The notes under the pieces: model-generated
Told to the model about the DNA's origin: nothing
Databases searched by the model: none
Seen by the model: the letters and a program-made list of their open reading frames with translations, nothing else
Translations under genes and position numbers: made by a program
Assembly: GCF_000418325.1 (NCBI RefSeq)
Contig: NC_021658.1
Span: forward strand, 9,686,001 to 9,750,000
Direction: 5' to 3'
Origin: Sorangium cellulosum So0157-2
GTDB lineage: Bacteria; Myxococcota_A; Polyangia; Polyangiales; Polyangiaceae
DNA length: 64,000 nucleotides
In this document: positions 33,473 through 40,457 of the stretch, piece after piece
How the letters are laid out: each line of letters begins with the position of its first letter
Numbering within the stretch: position 1 is the stretch's first letter

Positions 33473-35218
33473 CTACGACGACTTGCGCATCGCCTCGATG
33501 AGGATGCGCGCGACCTCCGGACGGGAGAACTCCGGCGGCGGCAGCTCGCCGCGCTGGAGCAGCTCGCGCACCTTCGTGCCCGACAGGTTGACCTGCGTCG
33601 ACGCGTCGCCCGGCGCGGTCTTCGCGGTGGCCATCGCTCCGACCACCGTCGAGTAGAACGCGTTCTCGAAGTTGAGCGTCGTGATCCCGAGCTCTCCGGG
33701 GCTGAAGGCATTGAAGATCTCCTGCGCGTCGTAGGTACCGTAGTAGCTTCCGACGCCGGCGTGGTCGCGCCCCACGATGAAGTGCGAGCAGCCGTAGTTC
33801 TTGCGCGCGAGCGCGTGGAAGATCGCCTCGCGCGGGCCCGCGTAGCGCATCGCCGCCGGGTAGATCGAGAGCAGCACGCGGTCCTTCACATAGTACTTCG
33901 CGATGAGCTCCTCGTAGCAGCGCATCCGCACGTCCGCCGGGATGTCGTCCGACTTCGTCGCGCCGACGAGCGGGTGGATCATCAGCCCGTCGCAGATCTC
34001 CAGCGCCGTCTTCGTGATGAACTCGTGCGCCCGGTGGATCGGGTTGCGCGTCTGGAAGCCGACGATGCGGCGCCACCCCTTCTCGGCGAAATACGCCCGC
34101 GTCACCGCCGGGCCCCGGTCGTACGCCGGGAACGGCGACTCGACCGGCCGCTCCAGCACGCGGATCTCGCCGCCGACGTACACGGGGCCCGTGCCCATCA
34201 GGTAGGCGACGCCCGGGTGCTTCGTCTCGGTCGTCCGGAACACCTCCTGCGCCTCGAGCTCCTTGTTCGGCCGCCACTTGTCGCTCAGCTCGATGACCGC
34301 CACGATGCGGCCGTCGCGGGTGCGGAGCGCGGCCTCGGACCCGACGCGGAGCCCCTCGGCCGCCTGCTCCGAGACGGCGAGCGTGATCGGCATCGACCAC
34401 GGCAGGCCGTTCTCGAGGCGCATCTCGCGCACCACGCGCAGGTAGTCCTTCGAGTTCATGAAGCCGCGCAGCGGCGAGAACGCGCCGATCGCGATCATCT
34501 CGACGTCGCTCTCGGTCCGCTCGTCGAGCTCGATGACCGGCAGCCCCTTCGCCCGCTCGGCGAGCGACGCCTTCTCCGCGCCCTCGACCCACCGGTTCAC
34601 GAGCTCGCCGCCGTGCGGCGCGATGAGCCCGCGGACGCCGGCCGCCGCCGCCCCCGCGGCGGCAGCGCCGGACACCGCGACCGCGGCGCCGCGGCGCGGG
34701 ATGTACCCGAGTTCCTCGAGCTTGGCGAGGATCTTGGCGAGGCCCTCCTCCTTGGTCTCCTTGTCGGTGTAGACGACCACCTCGGGGTTCTCGGGCGCCT
34801 CGTACGGGTCGTCGATGCCCGTGAAGTTCTTGATCTCGCCCGCGAGCGCCTTCTTGTAGAGCCCCTTCGCGTCGCGCTCGGCCAGCACCGGGATCGGACA
34901 GGAGCAGTACACCTCGACGAAGCGCGGGGTCTGCGCCCGCTGCTCGTCACGGATCGCCTTGTACGGGCTGATGGCCGCCGTCATCGCGCACGCGCCCGAC
35001 CGGGCGATGAGCTTCGCCACGTATCCGATCCGCCGGATGTTCGTATCGCGGTCCTCCTTCGAGAACCCGAGGCCCTTCGAGAGGTTCGTGCGCACCTCGT
35101 CGCCGTCGAGCACCTCGACGTGGACGGAGCGGGCGCGGAGCTCGGCCGAAAGCATCGCCGCGAGCGTGCTCTTGCCCGCGCCGCTCAACCCGGTGAACCA
35201 GACAACAAAACCTGACAT
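33473..35218 (-). CDS. sat-cysC: Bifunctional APS kinase / ATP sulfurylase
   Basis: The 581-residue protein has an N-terminal APS kinase (about residues 1-180; Walker A GLSGAGKST, DGDEVRTNLSKGLGFS, FVEVYCSCPIPVL) and a C-terminal ATP sulfurylase (residues 195-581; QTRNPIHRAHE with the HxxH element, GRDHAGVGSYYGTYD). The product converts sulfate to APS and then PAPS with two ATP. The kinase-first order occurs in several bacteria and animals. It is the last gene of the sulfur operon, 125 bases after the JAMM gene. No sulfite or PAPS reductase is present in the window. Confidence 0.96.
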   Translation of the reverse strand: MSGFVVWFTGLSGAGKSTLAAMLSAELRARSVHVEVLDGDEVRTNLSKGLGFSKEDRDTNIRRIGYVAKLIARSGACAMTAAISPYKAIRDEQRAQTPRFVEVYCSCPIPVLAERDAKGLYKKALAGEIKNFTGIDDPYEAPENPEVVVYTDKETKEEGLAKILAKLEELGYIPRRGAAVAVSGAAAAGAAAAGVRGLIAPHGGELVNRWVEGAEKASLAERAKGLPVIELDERTESDVEMIAIGAFSPLRGFMNSKDYLRVVREMRLENGLPWSMPITLAVSEQAAEGLRVGSEAALRTRDGRIVAVIELSDKWRPNKELEAQEVFRTTETKHPGVAYLMGTGPVYVGGEIRVLERPVESPFPAYDRGPAVTRAYFAEKGWRRIVGFQTRNPIHRAHEFITKTALEICDGLMIHPLVGATKSDDIPADVRMRCYEELIAKYYVKDRVLLSIYPAAMRYAGPREAIFHALARKNYGCSHFIVGRDHAGVGSYYGTYDAQEIFNAFSPGELGITTLNFENAFYSTVVGAMATAKTAPGDASTQVNLSGTKVRELLQRGELPPPEFSRPEVARILIEAMRKSS

Positions 35219-35343
35219 TTAGGCAACTCCTTCGATGATCGAGTGACAACTGCGGAATCGGCCTCTCTGGGCCTCGGGAGCGGATCCCTGCAAGCGGGTG
35301 CGGGCAAGCGCGAGGACGGCGGACGCGCCCCGGCGCGATGAGC

Positions 35344-35898
35344 TCAATCGACGACGGAGAACGTCGACACGACGAACGCGGCGCCGTCCCAGACGAAGAG
35401 GCGGTGCTCGGCGATGCGGGGCTCGCCCCCGTCGCCGGAGCCGCCGCGCACGCTGGTGACGAGGAACGCGAGCGGGAACGCGGGCCCGGGCCCCATCACG
35501 ATCGCGCCCCCCTCCTCGGCCGGCGGCTCGCCGCCGCTCATCATGGCGGCGTCGGTCGGGCTGAAGTAGGCGCCGGCGTCGAGGTGCGAGTGATAGAGCA
35601 CCTTCACGGGGCGACCCGCCGCGGCCCCCTTCTCGACGGCGTCGGAGAAGCGCTTGCCGTTGAAGTCGAAGAACGTCCGCGCCGTCCGGAAGTACCGCTC
35701 CGGATCGACGGCGTGGAGCTTGTTCGCGATGTTCTCCATCCGGACGTGCTCGTCGCAGAGCAGCGCCTCGCCCGCGGGGCCCTTCAGGTACCCGCAGGCT
35801 TCCTCGTCGCGCGCGTACCCGGCGAGCGCCTCGGCCTCGACCGCCTTGAGAACATCCGCCTTGAGGACGACCCCGCCGGACGTCCACGGGTGAGACAT
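35344..35898 (-). CDS. mec: JAMM/M67 metallopeptidase, Mec-like
   Basis: The 184-residue protein has the JAMM zinc motif: the upstream Glu in EEACGYLKG, then YHSHLDAGAYFSPTD (H-x-H-x7-S-x2-D). In Mycobacterium tuberculosis the related Mec cleaves cysteine from the C-terminus of the sulfur carrier CysO, and other members process ubiquitin-like carriers. Its ATG at 35898 shares a base with the TGA of the upstream cysM-like gene (TGATG), so translation is coupled. ATG 35904 is an alternative. The context (sulfur carrier, E1, cysteine synthase) strongly supports a Mec-type role. Confidence 0.85.
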   Translation of the reverse strand: MSHPWTSGGVVLKADVLKAVEAEALAGYARDEEACGYLKGPAGEALLCDEHVRMENIANKLHAVDPERYFRTARTFFDFNGKRFSDAVEKGAAAGRPVKVLYHSHLDAGAYFSPTDAAMMSGGEPPAEEGGAIVMGPGPAFPLAFLVTSVRGGSGDGGEPRIAEHRLFVWDGAAFVVSTFSVVD

Positions 35899-36848
35899 CA
35901 CCATACGTAACGCTTCTCCCATTTCATGGGCGCAAAATAGCGGTCGCCCCGGTCCGGGACAATCGCCACCACGCACCCTCCCTGCTGTTCGCGGTGCAGG
36001 CGCTTCGCCACCTCGAAGGCCGCGAAGACGGCCGCGCCGCCCGAGTGCCCGACGTGCAGCGCCTCCTCGCGCGCGAGGCGATCGGACATGTCCCAGCCCT
36101 GCTCCGTCGTGATCCGCATCGTCTCGTGGTACGCGCCCGCGTCGTGGATCGCGGGGACGAGCGAGCTCGGGAGGTGCTTGAGCCCCTCGAGCCCGTGGAG
36201 CGCGTCCGCGGGCTCCACCGCGATGCAGCGGATCGGCCGGTGGTGCTCCCGGAGCCTCCGGCTCGTGCCGACGATGGTGCCGCTCGTGCCGACCCCGGCC
36301 ACGAAGTGCGTGATCCGGTCGCCGACCGCCTCGAGGATCTCCCGCGCGGTGCCGTGGTAGTGGGCGAGCGGGTTGTCCTCGTTCGAGTACTGGTCCGGGT
36401 AGAAGTACTTCTCCGGATCCTTCTCGACCAGGGCGCGCACGTGGCGGATCGCGCCGTCGGAGCCCTCCATGGGATCGCTGAAGATGAGCTCCGTGCCGAA
36501 CGCGCGCGCGATGTCCTTGCGCGCCTTGGACACGTTCGACGGCATGACGAGCGCCACCTTGAAGCCCATCGCCGCGCCGAAGAGCGAGTAGGCGACGCCG
36601 GTGTTGCCGCTCGTCGAGTCGATGAGCGTCTTCTGGCTGGTGAGGCGCCCGTCGGCGGCCGCGCGGCTCATCATCCGCAGCGCGGCGCGGTCCTTCACCG
36701 AGCCGCCCGGGTTCGTGAACTCGAGCTTCGCGTACACCTCGACCGACGGCGTCTCGCGGCCGACGCGCGACAGGCGCACGAGCGGCGTGTCGCCCACGGC
36801 GTCGACGACCGACGCGATCCGGCGGGAGCGGGCGAGGGAGAGCCTCAT
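35898..36848 (-). CDS. cysM: Cysteine synthase, CysM-like
   Basis: The 316-residue fold-type II PLP enzyme has the PLP Lys in EFTNPGGSVKDRAALRMM, the substrate loop DSTSGNTGVAYS and the phosphate loop GVGTSGTIVGT. In the mycobacterial pathway CysM condenses O-phosphoserine with the CysO thiocarboxylate. The start ATG 36848 overlaps the TGA of the 112-aa gene by ATGA, and its stop overlaps the JAMM start. Position between carrier and JAMM protease makes it the best candidate for the carrier-dependent synthase. The acceptor (O-phospho- or O-acetylserine) cannot be read. Confidence 0.87.
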   Translation of the reverse strand: MRLSLARSRRIASVVDAVGDTPLVRLSRVGRETPSVEVYAKLEFTNPGGSVKDRAALRMMSRAAADGRLTSQKTLIDSTSGNTGVAYSLFGAAMGFKVALVMPSNVSKARKDIARAFGTELIFSDPMEGSDGAIRHVRALVEKDPEKYFYPDQYSNEDNPLAHYHGTAREILEAVGDRITHFVAGVGTSGTIVGTSRRLREHHRPIRCIAVEPADALHGLEGLKHLPSSLVPAIHDAGAYHETMRITTEQGWDMSDRLAREEALHVGHSGGAAVFAAFEVAKRLHREQQGGCVVAIVPDRGDRYFAPMKWEKRYVW

Positions 36849-37183
36849 GACGGCTTTCCCTCCGCCGCGCCGCCCTGCCCCGCCCCGGCGCCCCGGCCGA
36901 GCGCGGCCCGCATCTCGGCGAGGGCCGCCCGCGCCCCGGCGAGCACCGCCCGCGCGGCGGGCGACGCGACGAGGTCCGCGGGCGCGAGCGCGTCGACGTC
37001 GAGCGCGCCCTCCGCGAGCGCGCCGAAGCCGGCCCCGCGCGCGTAGCGCTCCGCCACCTCGCGCGCGAGCGGCGGCGCGCCATCGCCGCCGAGCACGCAC
37101 GCCGTCGCCGCCCCGAGCCTCGCCTGTCCCTCTGGACCGATCTCCGCGAGCAGCACCTGGCGGAGATAGCGCGGGTCGTCCAC
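36845..37183 (-). CDS. Small protein carrying the N-terminal arm of an E1/MoeB enzyme
   Basis: The 112-residue product starts MDDPRYLRQVLLAEIGPEGQ, the hallmark N-terminal arm of MoeB/ThiF E1 enzymes (RYxRQ...IGxxGQ), and continues to one strand (ATACVLGGDG) where the nucleotide-binding loop would be. It then diverges into an Ala-rich helical tail. No ATP site, no catalytic Cys. The E1 at 37456-38620 lacks exactly this arm at its own N-terminus, so the protein may complement it or be a decayed E1. It starts one base after the carrier stop and overlaps the cysM start. Confidence 0.7.
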   Translation of the reverse strand: MDDPRYLRQVLLAEIGPEGQARLGAATACVLGGDGAPPLAREVAERYARGAGFGALAEGALDVDALAPADLVASPAARAVLAGARAALAEMRAALGRGAGAGQGGAAEGKPS

Positions 37184-37184
37184 C

Positions 37185-37463
37185 TCAGCCCCCGGCGATC
37201 GCGGGGACGATCGCGACCTGATCGCCGCCCTTCACGGACGTCTTCAGCCCATCGAGGAAGCGGATGTCCTCGTCGCCCACGAAGATGTTCACGAAACGCC
37301 GCACGCCCTTCTCGTCGAGGAGCCGGTCGCGGATGCCCGGGTAGCTCTTCTCGAGGTTCTCGATCAGCTCGCCGACGGTGCCGCCGGCGGCTTTGACCTC
37401 GTCCTGCCCGCCGGTGAGGGTGCGAAGGGGGGTCGGGATGCGGACGGTCGCGGTGTCAGCCAT
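37185..37463 (-). CDS. cysO: Sulfur carrier protein, MoaD/ThiS/CysO-like
   Basis: The 92-residue beta-grasp protein reads VRIPTPLRTLTGGQDEVKA, GTVGELIENLEKSYPGIRDR, FVNIFVGDEDIRFLDGL and ends VAIVPAIAGG. The exposed Gly-Gly tail is adenylated by an E1 and turned into a thiocarboxylate. RFVNIFVGDEDIRFLDGLKT is closer to CysO than to MoaD. The start ATG 37463 (MADTATV) was preferred to ATG 37469; both overlap the E1 stop at 37456, which implies coupling. Its partners in the operon are the E1, CysM-like synthase and JAMM protease. Confidence 0.92.
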   Translation of the reverse strand: MADTATVRIPTPLRTLTGGQDEVKAAGGTVGELIENLEKSYPGIRDRLLDEKGVRRFVNIFVGDEDIRFLDGLKTSVKGGDQVAIVPAIAGG

Positions 37464-37474
37464 GGTCATGCTCT

Positions 37475-37842
37475 CCAGTGTTGAGGTGGGCCGGGGAGCC
37501 GCTTCCGCGGTCCCCTTCAACGAGGGTCGGGGATCCGCTCTCGCGGTCCCCTTCAACGTGGGTCGGGGATCCGCTCTCGCGGTCCCCTTCAACGTGGGTC
37601 GGGGATCCGCTCTCGCGGTCCCCTTCAACGTGGGTCGGGGATCCGCTCTCGCGGTCCCCTTCAACGTGGGTCGGGGATCCGCTCTCGCGGTCCCCTTCAA
37701 CGTGGGTCGGGGATCCGCTCTCGCGGTCCCCTTCAACGTGGGTCGGGGATCCGCTCTCGCGGTCCCCTTCAACGTGGGTCGGGGATCCGCTCTCGCGGTC
37801 CCCTTCAACGTGGGTCGGGGATCCGCTCTCGCGGTCCCCTTC
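37475..37842. repeat. 36-bp tandem repeat array in the E1 gene tail
   Basis: Units begin at 37511 and recur every 36 bases to 37799, with degenerate copies at both ends. Eight units (37547-37834) are identical, one (37511-37546) has a single-base variant, and each full unit contains a GGATCC. The period keeps the frame, giving EGDRESGSPTHV repeats in the E1 frame; all three minus frames are open. No spacers occur, so it is not a CRISPR array. Confidence 0.97.
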
Positions 37843-38150
37843 CGCAGCACACGAGATCACGTAACGGGACGCGTCGATGGTCGCGATGTCGGCGCGCTCG
37901 CCGCACAGGGCGCAGGCGGGGCGGGCGGCGACGGGGACGCTCCGCAAGGTGTCCGACAGGCCGTCGTACGTCGCGATCCGGCCGTAGACCGACGCGTCGC
38001 CCGCCAGGATCGCGAGCGCCCGATCCGCCGCGATCGCGCCGGCCACGCCGCACACCGGGCCCGCCACCCCGGCCGTCGCGCAGTCCGGCGCGTTCCCCGT
38101 CGGCAGGTCCTCGAACAGGCAGCGGTAACAAGGCCGCCCCTCCGCCGCGA

Positions 38151-38222
38151 CCGCCATCACCGTCGCGCGCCAGCGGATCCCCCCCCCCCGCCCCCGCCAT
38201 CACCGTCGCGCGCCAGCGGATC
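38151..38222. repeat. 43-bp-offset duplication with poly-C(11) in the E1 gene
   Basis: A 29-base sequence at 38151-38179 recurs at 38194-38222. Between them lie 11 consecutive C (38179-38189), one G and five C on the plus strand. The offset of 43 bases shifts the reading frame of the E1 by one. Confidence 0.95.
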
Positions 38223-38616
38223 GCCGCCGCGTGCACCACCGGCGTCCTGGTGAGGCGGCACACGTCGGCGATGAGGAACCGCGACGCGAAGTTGTCGGTC
38301 GCGTCGACCACGACCGACACGCCCGGCATCAGGGCGGCCGCCGCGCTCGGCGTGAAGCGGCCGTACCGCCGATCGATCCGGAGCGTCGGGTGGCGGCGGC
38401 GCAGCGCCTCGGCGAAGGCGTCGAGCTTCGGGCGGCCGACGTCGTCGGCGTCGAACAGGATCTGCCGGTGCAGGTTCGTGATCTCGACCTCGTCGTCGTC
38501 GGCCACGCGGATCTCCCGCACGCCCCCGGCGGCGAGCGCCAGCGCGGCCGGCGCCGCGATGCCCCCCGCCCCGACGAGGAGCACGCACCCGCGGACCGTC
38601 GCGCCGCCGCCGCCGC

Positions 38617-39672
38617 TCATCGGAAGTACTCGTCCAGGCTGAAGTACCGCTCGCCGGTGTCGCACAGGACCGTCACGACGTTGGCGTCCGGGCCGAGCTC
38701 GCGCGCGACGTCGAGCGCCACCCGCACCGCGGCGCCGGCGCTGATGCCGACGAGCAGCCCCTCCTGCCGGGCGAGCGCCGCCTTGACCTCGTACGCGGCG
38801 CGATCGCCGACCGTGCGCACCTCGTCCACCACGCCCGGATCGTAGTTCGCCGGGACGAACCCCGCCGCGAGCCCCTGGATCTTCGTCGGCCCGCGCTCGC
38901 CGCGCGAGATCGTCGCGCACGACTCGGGCTCGACCGCGATGACGCGCGTCGCGGGGCGCAGCCGCTTGAGCACGCGCCCGACGCCGCTCACCGACCCGCC
39001 CGTCCCCACGCCCGCCACGAACGCGTCGATCCTCAGCGACTGCCGCGGGCCAGGCCGCCCGGGCGCGTCGAGCCCCGCCATCGCGTGCAGGATCTCGAGC
39101 GCCGTGGTCTCCGCGTGGACGCGCGGGTTGTCGGGGTTGTCGAACTGGCCGAGGACGATCGCGCCCGGGATCTCGGCGGCGAGCTGCTGCGCCTTCTCGA
39201 TGGCGCCCTCCATCTGCTGCTCGGGCTCGGTCAGCACGACCTCCGCGCCGTAGGCCTCGAGCAGCTGGCGGCGCTCGAGGCTCATGCTCGCCGGCATCGT
39301 CAGGATGCACCGGTACCCCTTGGCCGCGCACACGATCGCGAGCCCGATCCCCGTGTTCCCCGACGTCGGCTCGATGACCACGCCGCCCGCGCCCGGGCCG
39401 AGCAGCCCGCGCGCCTCGGCGCCCTCGATCATCGCGAGGCAGATCCGGTCCTTCAGCGAGCCGCCCGGGTTCTGCTGCTCGGCCTTCCCGAAGACGCGCC
39501 CCCGGGGCGTCGCCGCGTCGACGCGGCGGATCTCGAAGAGCGGCGTGTCGCCCACGAGGTCGAGCACGCTGTCGACGACGCGCGGGTGCGAGGGCAGCGG
39601 GGGCAGCTCGGCCGCCCCCGCGGGAGCGCGGGGGACGCCGGGGGACGGGTCGTCTTGGTCAGGGTTTCTCAT
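38617..39672 (-). CDS. cysK: Cysteine synthase, CysK/CBS-like
   Basis: The 351-residue fold-type II PLP enzyme has KAEQQNPGGSLKDRICLAMI with the PLP Lys, EPTSGNTGIGLAIVCAAKG, FVAGVGTGGSVSGVG and the C-terminal LCDTGERYFSLDEYF, a strong cysteine-synthase signature. It makes cysteine from O-acetylserine and sulfide. A ~30-residue Pro-rich lead precedes the fold, so ATG 39672 may not be the only start. Its TGA overlaps the ATG of the E1 gene. The Rrf2 regulator lies 11 bases upstream, so the regulator probably heads the operon. Confidence 0.93.
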   Translation of the reverse strand: MRNPDQDDPSPGVPRAPAGAAELPPLPSHPRVVDSVLDLVGDTPLFEIRRVDAATPRGRVFGKAEQQNPGGSLKDRICLAMIEGAEARGLLGPGAGGVVIEPTSGNTGIGLAIVCAAKGYRCILTMPASMSLERRQLLEAYGAEVVLTEPEQQMEGAIEKAQQLAAEIPGAIVLGQFDNPDNPRVHAETTALEILHAMAGLDAPGRPGPRQSLRIDAFVAGVGTGGSVSGVGRVLKRLRPATRVIAVEPESCATISRGERGPTKIQGLAAGFVPANYDPGVVDEVRTVGDRAAYEVKAALARQEGLLVGISAGAAVRVALDVARELGPDANVVTVLCDTGERYFSLDEYFR

Positions 39673-39683
39673 AGGAGGTCGGC

Positions 39684-40139
39684 TCAGATCACGTAGGTCG
39701 ACCGCTCCGGCCGCCCCTTGCGGCGCACGCCGAGCTCGACCCCGCGCTCGCAGATGTCGGCGATCGACACCGCGTCGAAGCAGCGCTCGATCGCGAGCGC
39801 CAGATCGTGGAACACGGCCGTGGGCGGGTCGAGCGTCGAGCTCTCCGGGTTGCCCTCGTCGTCCGGCGCGATCACCGCGACCGGCCCCTCCAGGGCGCGG
39901 ACGACGTCGCCCAGGCTGATCTCGCTCGCGGGCCGCGCCAGGTGGTAGCCCCCGCGCGGGCCCCGCTTCGAGCTGATGAGCCCAGCCTTCTTCAGGTCCT
40001 GGAAGATCTGCTCCAGGAACCGGGCCGGGATGACCTCTCGCTCCGAGATCTCGTGGATCTGCGTCGGCCGCCCGTCGTTGTGGAACGCGATATCGAACAA
40101 TGCGCGCACGCCGTAGCGACCCTTGTTCGAGAGCTTCAC
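39684..40139 (-). CDS. Rrf2 family regulator (CymR/IscR-like)
   Basis: The 151-residue product begins VKLSNKGRYGVRALFDIAFH, the classic Rrf2 start, so GTG 40139 is preferred to ATG 40163. The winged helix contains HEISEREVIPARFLEQIFQDLKKAGLI and the wing SKRGPRGGYHLARPASEISLGDVVRALEG. The C-terminal part has Cys in IERCFDAVSIADICERG but not the three-Cys cluster of IscR, which fits CymR, the cysteine-metabolism repressor that senses O-acetylserine through CysK. As first gene of the sulfur operon, immediately before cysK, it is the likely regulator of the whole cluster. Confidence 0.9.
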   Translation of the reverse strand: MKLSNKGRYGVRALFDIAFHNDGRPTQIHEISEREVIPARFLEQIFQDLKKAGLISSKRGPRGGYHLARPASEISLGDVVRALEGPVAVIAPDDEGNPESSTLDPPTAVFHDLALAIERCFDAVSIADICERGVELGVRRKGRPERSTYVI

Positions 40140-40146
40140 TGCAAGT

Positions 40147-40175
40147 CCTATGCATTGGTACATCGGAGAAGTCAA
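40147..40175 (-). promoter_or_regulatory. Promoter of the sulfur operon
   Basis: On the minus strand TTGACT (40175-40170), a 17-base spacer and CATAGG (40152-40147) form a sigma-70-like promoter. Transcription would start near 40140, next to the GTG at 40139, so the mRNA should be leaderless or nearly so. ATG 40163 would fall inside the spacer and be untranscribed. Confidence 0.55.
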
Positions 40176-40457
40176 GAACCGCACAATCAGCGACTTGCGC
40201 TTCTTTCCGTGCGACACGGCACCCGAACAGCGCACAGAAACCGGCCGGCGCGGCGAAATTGACAGCCGAGGTTCACCGTTCGCCGCGTCACGGCGAGCAG
40301 GCTCTCGGCTTCCTGTTGAACCGGATGGGACGGGTTCAGTAGCTTCGAGGGGTTCGAGGCTGCGAGTCGCCGCGCGTGCCGGAGGGCGCGCGGGACCCGA
40401 TCGACGCGTCCGCGTCGCACGGTTCGGGCCGCGGCGCACCAACCCAGGAGTCGTCCG

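Larger units (their letters stand above)
37456..38620 (-). pseudogene. moeB: MoeB/ThiF-type E1 adenylyltransferase, frameshifted
   Basis: The 5' half (from ATG 38620) encodes VLLVGAGGIAAPAALALAAGG, EITNLHRQILF, DATDNFASRFLIADVC and HAAAIRWRATVMA. The 3' half, in another frame, continues GRPCYRCLFEDLP, CATAGVAGPVCGVAG and RPACALCGE (zinc Cys pairs). The junction is a 43-bp duplication (38151-38222) plus a run of 11 G on the coding strand, so the frame shifts by +1. Removing one G restores the frame with a 14-residue insertion. The usual RYxRQ arm is missing and occurs in the 112-aa gene nearby. The last ~120 residues are EGDRESGSPTHV repeats. The start overlaps the cysK stop (ATGA), and the stop overlaps the carrier start. 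Intact, it would charge the carrier. Confidence 0.85.

Noticed and set aside
37511..37834. Regular 36-bp repeats resembling a CRISPR array
   Set aside because: Units are adjacent, with no unique spacers, no cas genes nearby, and the array sits inside a gene.
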